From: Vicia villosa | Lineage: Eukaryota > Streptophyta > Magnoliopsida > Fabales > Fabaceae | DNA length: 64,000 nucleotides | Direction: 5' to 3' | NCBI RefSeq assembly: GCF_029867415.1 | Contig: NW_026705732.1 | Location: forward strand, 62,001 to 126,000 | Shown: in pieces, positions 43,449-56,058 of the stretch | How positions within the stretch are numbered: the stretch's first letter is position 1 | Layout of the letters: every line of letters starts with the position of its first letter | Notes under the pieces: model-generated | Databases searched by the model: none | Told to the model about the DNA's origin: nothing | What the model saw: only the letters and a program-made list of their open reading frames with translations | Position numbers and translations under genes: made by a program

Positions 43449-43610
43449 TCTTTGAAAGAGGTATTGTTATTCACGGAACATAAGAACTACATCGTTCCCT
43501 TAGGCCAAAAGGCGGGGTGTAATTCTACAAGAGTGACAATCACTTGAATTGCAACACACAAAGTATGGATTGTCCAAACGATCGGGCTCAGCAAACGGGA
43601 AATAACCATA
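42875..43610 (-). repeat. Three long repeats (about 160-200 bp, spaced 260-320 bp) in C's 3' region
   Basis: Copies at about 42875-43070, 43135-43330 and 43455-43610 share GCATAAGAATTACATGGATC, AGGCCAAAGGCGGGGTGTA, and GAGATGGGTTGAATGCCCAC (the last only in the first two). The hairpins lie in the intervals. One reverse-complement copy is in E at about 36840-37030. Confidence 0.8.
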
Positions 43611-44797
43611 GAGACAATGATCTTGACAAAGAATGACTTTGTGTCCAATCCACACTGGAGGGAGAAAGTGAGACTTCTTCTGGGGATATATTATCTTGTT
43701 CTTTTGGAGCACAAACAAACTTGGCTTATGCATTGATGCATGTTTGAATTTTTCCATGGCGTAATGCTCCGTATTTATGGAAATGCTACGCGTTTTTATA
43801 GATGCAATGATTTCTATATGCAAGAGAGGATGGATGCACATCAAAGGGAGCCTTTTGTCTAGAGAACTCTGTGGGGAATTCTTCTTGATGTCCTAACTTT
43901 GGAAACTTGAAGATTGCACCTCCCCCTTTCTACTTCCACGTCTTTGTTGAAGGATAAGGGAATCTAATCAGCACTGCGTAGAATTTGAGCCACGGATGAG
44001 AGCTCCAAAGAGAAATAAACTCTGGTATTCGGAAGAAAAGAAACCCTGGGGTTCCATCTCGAGGGAGATGCCCGGTCGACACTTCTTGAAGCGTAGGTAC
44101 TGGCATCTGACTATGATGAATGATCGGAGATTCCTGCAAAACAAATCAAACAAGTGTGCCCCAGGTATGATGGCTCGACCTCGTCCACCATCACAAGTAC
44201 TCAAAGTCTTAAGTAATTCTATCTGTTTTAGATCATGTTCCTTTTGTAGGACCTCAATGTTAGAAATGCAATGTTTACCAAAATAACTGGACGTTTTTGT
44301 AAACAAAACAGTAAAAATAAAACGATGTAGGAATTTTTTGAGTGAAATATCTTTTCATTAATGAGAATTTGCCCAACATAGGCGAGTACATCAGGAAGTA
44401 GCCCCTTAAAGAGATGGCTACCAAAAAAGAAAACAAATAGCATTTACAAACATGGCAACTTAAGAAAAAGATTCTGTTGGGTTCCAATCTTGCTATGCCT
44501 TGTAGACCCTCGACGTTCCTTCTACTTTGCTTTGTGAAATGGATGAATGGATTGATCTTTACCCTTCTGAGTCCTCCAGTTGTGGTGACTAACTATGCTC
44601 AAAGATCTAATGTGCGACGCAGTCATTCGCTTTTCGTCCCCCTTTTGCCTAGACTGCCCTTTCGGGTTTTCAATCCAACAAGACCCTTTTTTTGCCTAAG
44701 TCGCCCTTTCGGGTTTTCAACATAGCGGGTGTACTTTATTTCTTTTTCATTCTTTTGCCTGATCTTTTCCTTTTCTTTTATTTTATTTTGATCAGGT
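43611..44797 (-). other. C 3' noncoding region next to integrase
   Basis: ORFs up to 114 codons occur here but none resembles a known domain, and they overlap each other in several frames. A segment at 44630-44710 repeats GCCTAAGTCGCCCTTTCGGGTTTTCAA twice. I see nothing else. Confidence 0.5.
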
Positions 44798-47700
44798 TTA
44801 TGCGGAGTATTTTTTAACTGCGTCGGCATTCACGGGAAGTGGGAAGTCTTCGCCATCCATAGTTGATAGGATCATGGCGCCACCTGAGAAGACTTTCTTT
44901 ACGACATAAGGCCCTTCGTAATTCGGAGTCCACTTGCCCCTAGGATCATTGTGAATAGGCAGGATCTTCTTGAGCACAAGGTCACCAACCTGAAAGTGTC
45001 GAGGACGAATCTTCTTGTCAAAGGATTTCTTCATCTTCTTTTGATAGGCTTGCCCATGGCATATGGCCGTTAATCTCTTTTCATCAATGAAGTTCAGTTG
45101 ATCAAAGCTGGTATGAACCCAATCAGCTTCACTGAGCTTCACATCTGTTAATACCTTTAATGAAGGAATCTCGACCTCAACCGGAAGTATCGCTTCCATG
45201 CCATATACTAATGAGAAGGGAGTTGCCCTTGTGGAAGTACGCACCGAGGTGCGATAACCATGTAAAGCAAAAGGCAACATCTCATGCCAATCTTTATAGG
45301 TGACCACCATCTTTTGCATAATTTTCTTGATATTCTTATTGGCCGCTTCCACTGCGCCGTTCATCTTTGGCCTATACGGGGAGGAGTTATGATGCGTAAT
45401 CTTGAAGTTTTCGCATAATTCCTTCATCATCTTATTGTTGAGGTTGGATCCATTATCAGTGATAATTTTCTCAGGAACCCCATAACGACAGATTATATTG
45501 TGCTTGACGAAGCGAGTCACTACTTACTTGAAGACATTTGCGTAAGAAGCAGCTTTAACCCACTTGGTGAAATAGTCAATAGCAACGAGGATGAAACGAT
45601 GTCCATTAGAGGCGGTGGGCTTAATTTCTCCAATCATATCGATGCCCCACATAGAAAACGGCCAAGGAGATGTCAAAACATTCTGAGGAACCGGAGGTAC
45701 ATGAACCCTATCTGCATACACTTGACATTTGTAACATACCACCACATGGCTGAAACAATCATGCTCTATGGTCGACCAATAATAACCTGCTCTCAATATT
45801 TTTCTAGCTATGGTGTGTCCACTCGCGTGTGTACCAAAGGATCCTTCATGCACCTCTTGTATGATCTTTGGTGCTTCGTGTCTATCCACACATCTGAGCA
45901 ACACGGATTCGAAATTCCTCTTGTACAACACACCTCCAGCAAGGAAGAACTTGGAAGATAATCTCTTCAGAGTTTTCCTATCCGTAAGGGAAGCACCCTC
46001 AGGATACTCTTGGGTCTCCAGAAATTTCTTAATGTCATAAAACCATGGTTTCTCATCAGGCACATTATCAACAACGCCACAGAACGCGGGCTCATCCAAT
46101 CTTTTGATCACAATTGAAGGTGCTTCGTTGTCCCATTTAACTCTGAACATGGATGCTAAAGTGGCTAAAGCATCAGCCAAATGATTTTCCTCTCGAGGGA
46201 TATGATCAAAAGTGATCTCGTCAAAATATTGAGCCAGTCTCACAACATGTTCTCAATAAGGAATCAAGTTGGGGTGGCGTGTTTCCCAATCTCCATTGAT
46301 CTGACTAATCACCAAAGCAGAATCTCCATAAACTGCGAGATTTTTAATCCTCAAATCAATGGCAGCCTCAATACCGTATATGCAAGCCTCATATTCAGTC
46401 ACATTATTAGTAAAATCAAAACAAATCCTGGCCATGACTGGAATATGAAAACCTGTCGGAGAAGTAAGTACAGCCCCAATACCATTGGCCAATGCATTAG
46501 AAGCACCGTCGAACACAAGCGTCCATCGCGCCCCTGGTTCAGGTCCTTCCTCTTGATCTTCACTATTGGAAGTCTCTGCCACCCACATTATATCCTCATC
46601 AGGAAACTCAAAGTGCATAGTTTGGTAATCATCCACAGGTTGATGCGCGAGATAGTCAGCAATCACACTACTTTTAATGGCCTTCTGAGTAGTGTATTGT
46701 ATGTTGTATTCTGTCAAGATCATTTGCCAACGGGCAATCCTTCCTGTCAATGCTGGTTTCTGAAATATATATTTGATCGGATCCATCTTTGAAATCAACA
46801 GAGTGGTGTGAGTCAACATATACTGTCTCAGTCGGCGAGCAGCCCATGCCAAAGCACAACAAGTTTTCTCGAGTAGTGAGTATCTTGATTCACAATCAGT
46901 AAACTTTTTGCTAAGGTAATAAATTGCATGCTCTTTTCGACCAGACTCGTCATGCTGCCCCAACACACACCCCATTGAATTCTTGAGGACTGTTAAGTAC
47001 ATGATAAACGGTCTACCTTCCACTGGAGGCATAAGGATTGAAGGCTCTTACAAATACTCTTTAACTTTATCAAATGCCCTTTGACAATTGTCATCCCACT
47101 TTATTGCCTGATTCTTTCTTAATAGCTTGAAGATAGGTTCACATGTGGCGGTAAGGTGTGAGATGAATCTCGCAATGTAATTCAACCTTCCCAGGAACCC
47201 ACGAACCTGTTTCTCAGTTCTCGGCTCAGGCATCTCTTGTATGGCTTTTACCTTTGCAGGATCGACCTCAATACCCTTTTCACTTACAATGAAGCCAAGC
47301 AACTTTCCAGATCTCACCCCGAAGGTACATTTATTGGGATTCAACCTTAACCTGAACTTTCTTAATCTTTCAAACAATTTCTTCAGGTGAACAAGGTGCT
47401 CCTCTTCAGTATGGGACTTTGCAATCATGTCGTCCACATAGACCTCGATCTCTTTATGAATCATGTCGTGAAACAAAGTCACTATAGCTCTTTGATAGGT
47501 TGCCCCAGCATTCTTCAACCCAAATGGCATGACCTTGTAACAAAATGTGCCCCAAGGCGTAATGAATGGTTTCTTTTCCATATCCTCGGGTGCCATCTTT
47601 ATCTGATTGTAGCCAGAAAAACCGTCCATGAAGAAGAAGACTAAGAACTGAGCAGTATTATCTACCAACACGTCAATGTGAGGAAGCGGGAAATCATCCT

Positions 47701-48269
47701 TTGGGCTCGCTCTATTCAGATCTCTATAGTCGACACACATTCGTACCTTCCCATCTTTCTTAGGTACAGGTAGAATATTGGCGACCCATGGTGGATAAAC
47801 TGTTACAGTGAGAAAGCCTGCATCAAACTGCTTCTGAACCTCTTCCTGGATTTTCTTGGACATGTCAGGACGTGTTCTTCTGAGTTTTTGTTTGACAGGC
47901 GGAGAATCTTCTTTAAGAGGTAACCTATGCACAACAATATCAGTATCCAATCCAGGCATATCTTCGTAAGACCATGCGAAGATATCAGAATACTCCTTCA
48001 ATATTTCAATCAACTTTTCTTTTACATCCTCTTTCAAAGAAGCCACTATTTTAACCTCCCTCCTCATCTCTTCGGTGCCAAGATTCACCGTTTCAATAGG
48101 TTCTTGATGTGGCTCGATCACTTTTTCTTCTTGTTTCAACAATCTGGCCAACTCATCAGGGAGTTCATGATCTTCTTCATCCCCTTCTTCAGCGATGCAG
48201 ATAGGATTGTCGAAGTTATAACGAGGTATAGCAAGATCGTTATCAACAGAATCTGGAGGAGAAGTGGAT
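44798..48269 (-). pseudogene. Ogre C pol exon 2: RT, RNase H, second RNase H, integrase, with three stops
   Basis: It is one continuous frame from the splice acceptor to TAA 44798-44800, interrupted by TAA 47048-47050, TGA 46253-46255 and TAA 45524-45526. RT has CVDYRDLNRASPKDDFPLP, FMDGFSGYNQIKMAPEDMEK and VYVDDMIAKS. The gypsy RNase H follows (MGCVLGQHDESGRKEHAIYY). Then comes a second RNase HI-like domain (WTLVFDGASNALANGIGAVL, TEYEACIYGIEAAIDL, YGDSALVISQINGDWE), the extra RNase H typical of Tat elements. Integrase has a HHCC finger (HEGSFGTHASGHT...CYKC), WGIDMIGEI, ITDNGSNL and KMNGAVEAANKN (DDE). Without the stops the layout is full length. Confidence 0.9.
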
Positions 48270-48526
48270 CTGCATGAATTATGATTTATGCTTTATTTTA
48301 GAATGGAGGGATGATGATGAATAAGAAACGTTGCCATTTTTTATTTATTTATAAAAATGTAAAAGTAACAAAGAAAGACAGGGAACAAAAATGTTTGAAT
48401 GCAAAAACGTCCTTTTATTAATGATTTTAACATTGAAAAACAACAAATGATGCCCTACATGTGTTCACCGTGTCTTGGGCAGAACATAGGAATTATTGCA
48501 TGATAAACAAAAACAAATAGTATTAC
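48270..48526 (-). other. Ogre C intron between protease and RT (257 nt)
   Basis: On the minus strand the donor GTAATA starts at 48526, within the final GAG codon plus TAA stop. The acceptor ATTCATGCAG ends at 48270. Phase and stop overlap are the same as in A and B. Confidence 0.78.
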
Positions 48527-51500
48527 TCTTGATAAAAAGCAATTGAGACGATGTCCTTGGACGACCAGTTGAGAAGCTTATGTCCTGGGACACACGACTT
48601 GATCCATTCCTCGATGTCATAATCGCTATCCATATCATCATCAGCAACACATATATGATCTTTGACAATGCCAGCACTAGAGAACTTGATCAGAATGAAG
48701 ATTCCAGGCTTCTTGGGGACCTCATTAGATGAACTCTGGCCCACTTGATAACCAATCCCACATTTATCCTGCTTGATCGGTAAATCCAAGACTCGGCCCC
48801 ATCCTTCAGGATGACCAGACTCAACCACGGCTTTAGCTTCCTTTAGTGAAGACATGGGGGCCTCCAACTTCTTATTGTCAACATAAGGGATCTTGATAGT
48901 CTGGGCAGCCTCAAAGGCCTGGCAAGGCGTCTCGTGGACCTCTCCTTCCACCTCGATATACCTGAAGGACGCAAGATGACTTACCACGTGTTCTTCTTCC
49001 CCACATATGGTGACTATCTTTCCTTGAGTCGCAAATTTGAGTTTCTGATGTAATGTGGAAGTCAATGCCCCAGCAGAATGGATCCATGGGCGTCCCAGGA
49101 GACAACTGTAAGACGGGTGGATATCCATCACGAAGAAAGTAATAGTGAAGAGCTGAGGGCCTATCGTTATCGGCAAGTCAACCTCCCCAAACACTGATCT
49201 CTTTGAGCCATCAAAGGCTCTCACTATCAATTCACTCGGCCTTATCTCAACGCCGGAATAATCTAGCCTCATCAAAGACGACTTCGGTAGTACATTCAAA
49301 GAAGATCCAGTATCCACGAGAACACGTGATAACATAGTCCCTTTACACTCCACTAATATATGCAAACCTCTATTGTGGTTTCTGCCTTCGGAAGGCTAGT
49401 CTGCATCAGTGAATCCCAAACCCTTACCAGCGTTGATGTTTGACACCACTCCTTCAAGTTGGTTCACTGAGATCTCCGGAGGGACAAAGGCAGTACTTAG
49501 AAGTCTCAACAAAGCATTTCGATGCGTCTTCGAACACAAAAGCAACTGCAAAATCGAAATCTTTGATTGATTTTGACTCAGTTGGTCAACCACTTTATAC
49601 TCACTTTTCTTGATGATCTTTAGGAACTCCTCCATCTCTTTGGTCACAGTATCTTCAGATTTAGAGCTTTGCCCCTGATCTACTGCATCTTCTGCCACTC
49701 TTTTCCCTTTAGCTTGAGCTAGAGCTTCTGTATTATCATCGGGGGTATTCTGGGGAGGATTGAAAATACGACCACTCCTTGTCATTCTTCCAACGCCAAC
49801 AACATTATCCACATCTTCTTTCTCAACTGGCATTTTAATCTCATACTTGGCCCCTTGGTAGAAAACTTCTCCCCCATAATTCCATGGGACTACTTTTTCA
49901 CTGTTATACGGGACGGGACCAGACAATGTAATGACCAAAGGAGGTGCTTTGGCAGGAACTGGAATATTGGCAGGAGTATACGGGATGGATGCCACATTGA
50001 CTTCATTCTCGACCATTTCAAGATGTTGCACACGCTCAAACTGTAGATACCCACTATCTATCAACTCTTGAACCCCACTTTTCACCTTATCACAGACTGA
50101 GGAAATGGCCATGCAATCAGTACATAATTCTCCACAACTAGAGTATAGACCCATCCTCAATAATTCTTTCTTCAATAATGGCAACAGAGAGCCCAATTCG
50201 ATCACATCCTTGACCAAGCGAGCATCTTCAACAACCTCGATGGCATTTGCAGCATGAGCTCCATGGGGAGGCATAGGATTCTGAACAACGTTAGGTCCTT
50301 GAGTAGAAGTAAACTCAATGGCCTTAGAGTCGAGAAGATTTTGAACAAGATTCTTTAATGCCTTACAATTTTCAATGCTATGTCCAGCAACCCAATTAGC
50401 AGACAGCTTAGCAGGAGTGGCCAGAGTCCTCAATTGGACCAACTTCAAATCGAGGAGATATGGCAATACTTGTGCATACTTCATTGGGATCGGATCAAAA
50501 ACCCTTTCTGGAACTTTCGGTCGTTGTTGATACTGACGTGGCGGATACCCTTGTTGTTGATATTGCTGAAAAGGTGCATTTGGTATAGTCACAGCGGCTA
50601 CTTGTTGATAAGCATGGCCCTTGCCTTGACCATAGTAAGCAGCACTTATTTCGCCCTCCCTTTTCTTAGCAAATCCATTGTATGGCTTCTTTCCACCAGC
50701 CCCAGAGGAGGAACTAGCAGCACTTGGATTTTGTATTCTACCAGCCTTACTTCCACTTTCAATACGTTCACCAATCATGACCAAATCGGCGAAGCTCGAG
50801 GATGCAGATCAGGCGGAGTAATATTGGCCCTCAAGAGTATTGGTGAACATATCCATCATCTCTCTTTCCAGCATAGGTGGTTGGACTCTAGCTGCCAACT
50901 CGCGCCATTTCTGCGCATATTCCTTGAAGGATTCATTAGCTTTCTGGGCTAGATTCTGTAACTGAGTGCGATTTGGTGCCATGTCAACATTATACTAATA
51001 TTGCTTAATGAAGGCTTCAACCAGGTCCCTCCAACTTCGGATATTGGCCCTCTCCAATCTCATGTACCATTCCAAAGATGCCCCAGTCAGGCTATCTTGG
51101 AAGAAGTGCATCAACAATCCTTCGTCCTCAGAGTACACATGCATTTTGCGATAGTAAGCTCGGACATGTGTCTTAGGACAAGTATTCCCCTTGTATTTCT
51201 CAAAATCAGGTACCTTGAACTTCGGTGGCACACGGACGCCAGGAACTAAACCCAAGTCACTGATATCCATCCCCAGTCCTTGGCCTTCCATGGCCCTCAT
51301 CCTTTCCTCCAAACCTCTAAACATCCTTCCATCATCATGTGGAAGTCCCCATTCACTCTCGGGAAACAAATCCTCGTGTCGGTCCTCTTCCAACACGGGG
51401 ATAGAAGCGGTCCTTCTGATTTGTTGTGTAGGTTGTCCTTCAGGAGAAGGTTGAGGAGGCCCACGAGGATTACCTTGATTGGCAGCAGGAGGAATTACAC

Positions 51501-51708
51501 CATGTCCTCCGTTCACAGGTTCACCATTGACACGGATATCAGCAGAATTTCTTTGCGGGGGGTCCGCATCAACCTGAGCAACTGTGTCCATTCGGATTCT
51601 GAGCTCTTCTTGGCGATCAGCCATGCCTTGCATGACCTCCATGAACTGGGCCATCTGAGAAGTAACCTGAGCTCTCATCTGGATAAGATCATCCCTTAAT
51701 TGATCCAT
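48523..51708 (-). pseudogene. gag-pro: Ogre C gag-protease pseudogene with three in-frame stops
   Basis: It starts at ATG 51708 (MDQLRDDLIQMRAQVTSQMA), and the frame also continues upstream to a possible splice acceptor at 51766-51765. Gag has LLMHFFQDSLTGASLEWYMRL and SFKEYAQKWRELAARVQPPM. The first knuckle has lost its leading Cys/His (only GHSIENC remains). The second Cys cluster (CGELCTDCMAISSVC) is kept. Protease is LVDTGSSLNVLP (DTG, unlike DNG in A and B), followed by YSCLLGRPWIH. Stops are TAG 50995-50997, TGA 50809-50811 and TAG 49396-49398. The reading frame is never shifted. The linker after the protease is shorter than in A. Confidence 0.88.
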
Positions 51709-52082
51709 TTGCAGTGATTGATTAGCCCTTGTGTAGGAGCGATGTGTAGGTGGAGGTGCAATTGCTGAAAGAGAAAACCTGATCAGTCAAATAAGAACAC
51801 CGTTTGATGTACCTATTTGTGCATGATGTATATGAGGTGCATGTGTGCATATGATGTGAGGTGCCATATCCAGAGTATCCAAAGTTTTTTAGTATTAATA
51901 AAGAATATTTAACAATGTGACAAAGGATAAGCATCAAGAGAAACAAGGGAACTAGTTCTTTTTCATTCATAACAGAAATTTAAACTTGGGCAAAGCCATA
52001 CATCAACAAGATAGTTCAACAAGGGAAATAAAAGACCCCATCCAACAAGTCTGGTGGTGGTCGAGTCATACAGACTCAAACA
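51709..52082 (-). other. C spacer between ORF1 and gag
   Basis: This 374-nt noncoding spacer has ATG/GTG-rich short repeats around 51800-51870. A pyrimidine tract ending TCTCTTTCAG just upstream of gag is a candidate splice acceptor. Confidence 0.5.
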
Positions 52083-53946
52083 TCAATCCATCTGAATATA
52101 AAATAGAGGCCCTCCTTGTCTGAAGTGTTCATCACTCCACTTCTTGGTTTCGTTGAACAGTTTCTTGGTTACCTCTCGATCTCTTCCTTTAAGGAGACTC
52201 TGAATTACCACATCCTTCCGAAATAACTGGCTATCTAACTTCTCACAATGGGCTACCAGGGTATCACATCCTTTGCAGTCAGGGAGGGAATCTTTCTCAG
52301 ACGCACTTCCCATTTCTGCTATCTGGTTTCTGAGTTTCGCATTCTCTTCTGTTACACGAGAGGTGCAGAGGTGGCTACCCTTAAGTTGAATCTCAACCGC
52401 CATCCTTTGGGTGGTTTCTTCTTCTAGTTTCTTTTTCAGACTCTTCACTTCAGCTCTAGCCTCCTTTTCTATCTTGAGTTTATAAGCCTTCAAGTCTTCT
52501 CTATACTCTCGCTTGAGTTTCTCTTCCGGCTCTTTTATTGCCTTTTTTATGATCTTCTGGTGATCCTCGACAACAATAGTAGTAGATCTTTCACCCTTTT
52601 TCAGTTCTGGTTCTCTTTTGAACTCTGGAAGATCCCCCTTTCATCATCTCGGCTTCGTGTATCAACTCAACCCTTCTCTTGTCCACAGGATAATGTCTTA
52701 GTTGTGTGTCTGGCCTCTTTTCACGCAACTGGGTGTTTTCCATATTCACTTGGGTGTAATTCTCAGCAGGCACAGTGGCAGTTAGAACCTTAGGTGGTTG
52801 CTCGTACAATGGGTTAACCTTCGGGAAGGGCAATAGGCGGTCCTTAACTCTATCTTTGACCCAATCTGTATAGGCTTGTTTGGCAACGGGATTCTTCTCA
52901 CCTAGAGAAGTTTGATCATCTGTATGGATGCTATTCCAGGCACTTCTTACTTTTTCCAAACCCTCTGGATCAGTTCCCTTCTCAAAGCAAACGGATTCGA
53001 ATATCTCTTTGTCCAAAGGTTTGTCTTTAAGCACAAATCCCAACTGGCGTAACGCGAGCCTCAGGTTATAATTGATAACACCTCTCGTTCCTATGAGGGG
53101 AACGTTGTCAAAACTGCCACAACGAGTTATAACTTCATCTATGCCCATTCCGATGTGACACCAGACGATGTCGTTTGCAGTAAGCCCCATGATCCTTTGA
53201 GGCCATTTCTGTGAGTCTCTTGTAGTGACAAACGCTCCGCTTTTAGGCAAGTGTGAAGAAAACCATTCGTATAGTTGTGGTAAACAACCCCCAACTGATC
53301 CTTTCTTCCCATACCTGGAATGGATGGCATAATAAGTGTCGGCCAACAAAGTGGGCACAAGATTTTGATCCATAAAGAGACAAATAGCAGTAAGATCAAC
53401 AAAGTTCGGAATATTCGGGAACAACACTAATCCATAGATCATGACGGCCAGGAGAGCATTGAATTCTTTCCATTTTTCCTCAACAGCAAGGGCTTCAGCC
53501 TTCTTCATCAGAAATCTTACATAGAATCCATGAGTTCCACCATTAGGCTTCCAGTTATCCGTAACATCCTTCATGCTCAAATAAAGAGCACTAGCAATGC
53601 GATCCATTTTTGGCTTCTCAGGTACACATACAAAAGGGATTTTACGTTGAACCTTAATCTTGAGAATGTCAGCATACTCTTCAAGGGTGGGAGCCAGTTG
53701 GTAGTCTTGAAAGGTGAAGCAGCGCAACTCAGAATCATAGAACTGAAGAAGAGTATAAAGACCCCACTCATCAATACGAGTAGTCAACAAAAGCAGAATG
53801 TGGCCATAAGTCTTTCTGAACTCATCCAGATTGTGTCTAGTAACTAGGGTGCTCAACTGAACCAAAGGTGTTGCATCCCCACGAAAGAAACTGCAAGTGA
53901 AGGTACGTCTCGTAGCCTTTTTGTTGATGGTCACACTGTTAGCCAT
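52083..53946 (-). pseudogene. Ogre C ORF1 pseudogene (plant-mobile-domain-like), one frameshift
   Basis: It starts MANSVTINKKATRRTFTC at 53946. It has the block YDSELRCFTFQDYQLAPTLE, then AVMIYGLVLFPNIPNFVD, NLVPTLLADTYYAIHSR and WFSSHLPKS, as in ORF1 of A and B. The first frame stops at 52591. A frameshift near 52595-52610 moves into a second frame that runs on as a Glu/Lys-rich coiled coil (IEKEARAEVKSLKKKLEEE) to TGA 52083-52085. Full length would be about 620 residues, longer than A. Function is unknown. Confidence 0.85.
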
Positions 53947-54100
53947 TCTTGATGGGAAGTGTTGACTTTGGATACCCTAAAAAATGGCATGCATATGAAG
54001 ATTAATCTCTTTTTTCTTCCCTTTTTTTTCTCTTTCTCTTTTCTTTTTTTTTCTTTTTTTTTTGAAATTAAACATGCTATGATGAGTATGATGCAATGAA
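53947..54100 (-). other. Ogre C leader, ORF1-proximal part
   Basis: This noncoding leader has a long poly-purine/poly-pyrimidine run at 53999-54063 (T-rich on the + strand). It ends with the left target duplicate ATGAA (54096-54100) of the nested element. Confidence 0.6.
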
Positions 54101-56042
54101 TGTAACACCCCATATTTTCTAATTTTAATTTAATCGGAAATTAAATTATTATTTAGAATTGTTTGGTATTTTGTTGAATTATTGGAGAATTATGGATTAA
54201 GGGCCATTGGGCCGGAGGGTGAGATTAGTAGTATGGGGGTGCTAAGTGAGTAAGCCCATTACTAATTATTTTATGGTTTCATAGAATAAAGAAAATAAGG
54301 AAAAAAGTCAGAACGTGAAAAATGAGAAGTGGAAGAGAAGAGTTGAGGAACATAAAGAGGAACCAAAGAGGAAGAGGACCAAAGATCAAGAATTTGGCTA
54401 AGGAAAGGGGGACTCTTCCAATTATCATCTCTTATTGTGATTATAGATGATTGGTGCATGATAGCTATGTTGTTGATTCAATTTGATTTGTATGTCAGAG
54501 TTAGGTTTTTGAGTCCTAAGAATTGGTTTAGATTTTGGAGTTTTGATCTATGAATTGATGTAGGGAGATAGATTAATCCGTATGAATGAATTCTATGAAT
54601 AATAGAGTGAAAATTGGACTGTTTTAGACTCAAAATCGTGGACTGGTATGAGTAAGAACGAGTGGGTTTTGGACTGTTACGAAGTTGCAGGTTCTGGACA
54701 TTTTTCTGGTGTTTCACGTATGAAACAGTGCCATACGCGTATATGATGAGGTCATACGCGTATGAGGGACATTCCCCAAGGGCTATACGCGTATGATACG
54801 CAGCTGCCCTGTCCCAAAGTACCTTGTGCTAGTGATTTGCGTATGATAGCGTATGAGGATGCTCATACGCGTATGGAATTTTTTTAAAGAGGAAATTGAT
54901 TCTGGTGATACGCGTATGGCAAGGTTGATACGCGTATGAGGTTGTTTTTAGGCCATTTTTTACTCTGATGGAATGCGTATGGTACGCGTATGAGGTATGG
55001 TGATACCCGTATGGACGCGTATGGACTTGATGATACGCGTATGGCTTCTGTATGTGAAATTCTGTTTTGTGATTTTTCTGGAAAGTTCAATGATGTGTAA
55101 CTTTCGATCTGTAGGCCTATTTTTATGCTGTTTGAGACTGTGTAAACCTTGTGATGTGATTCTGTGGTTTACTGATGATTTGATTGTATTGAATGATGTT
55201 AATGTATATATGAACATGCTTAGTAATGATGATGATGATGATGAAATGAGTATAGATGATGCTACTCATAGAGTGGAGATGATGAAAGTATGTTGTATAT
55301 ATGTTTGCATGCATTCATAAGCATTGAAGAGGACTGAATCCTAGATGATGAGAGGATTCAGTGAATGGTAGAATTCCCATTGTGTGGAATTCGTGCTGGC
55401 AGGGCCGTATCTGGATGATGATAGATCGGTCGGTGGGTGATTCCCATTGATGATGAATGGTACCACATGCATAGAGTCAGTTGCATTCATTTACATGGAT
55501 TTGATAACATGACTATACGTATACTCTTGTATGGTTTTGATGGTGTGTGTGTGTGTATATGTTGATGGATGATCTGAGTATAGATGGGTTGGGTGAATGA
55601 TATAACTGTTGATGTACTGTTATTTATAATGCAATAATATTTTTTAATTGCGAATGAGACTCACCCTTACACTATATTTTTCAGATTGAAGATAGCGGCT
55701 TCGACTCGGTGAGGATTAGCTCACGAGTCAATGTGTCGGTTAGCGTCGGGTCATGCTCTGATAGGTGTAACACTGGGGAACGTTTTTTTTAGTTTATGAC
55801 ATTAACTCTGTTTTGTTTATCTTATTTGAAGATTAAAGCATTGATGATGTAATGATAGTTTGATGACTTATTCCGCTGTGTAAACATGAGATAGTTTATT
55901 TATGAGTTATGTTAAAATGATTTCTTCAGTGAATGCATGACATTGACGGATGATGTTTATTTATTATGAATTGTGACGCCCTTGTGCCATGTTACTCTGA
56001 TTTAATTTGATTAATTTCCGTAGGGTTTAGAAGGGTGTTACA
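54101..56042 (+). repeat. 5' LTR of the LARD-like element
   Basis: 1942 bp. By eye about 38 differences from the right LTR, roughly 2%, so insertion is recent. It contains a cluster of TACGCGTA palindromes (54732-55042), a (GAT)n stretch (about 55224-55246) and a (GT)n stretch (about 55544-55555). Confidence 0.92.
54732..55042. repeat. Cluster of CATACGCGTATG palindromes in the LARD LTR
   Basis: About nine complete or nearly complete copies of the 8-bp palindrome TACGCGTA occur in some 310 bp, e.g. 54732, 54753, 54784, 54864, 54907, 54929, 54981 and 55032, with variants such as GATACCCGTATGG. The right LTR repeats this at about 59876-60186. The ACGCGT core fits CGCG-box (CAMTA) and MluI-box sites. 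Confidence 0.75.
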
Positions 56043-56046
56043 ATAG

Positions 56047-56058
56047 TGGTATCAGAGC
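56047..56058 (+). other. Primer binding site of the LARD-like element
   Basis: TGGTATCAGAGC, extended by AGGTC, lies 4 nt after the LTR and is the initiator tRNA-Met type. Confidence 0.9.

Noticed and set aside
42401..43610. CRISPR-like array of regular repeats
   Set aside because: The DNA is a plant retrotransposon 3' region. Units are of uneven length, diverged and hairpin-forming, with no cas genes.
43500..44306. ORFs of 112 and 114 codons in C's 3' region
   Set aside because: No known domain, several frames open at once, and partly inside noncoding repeats.
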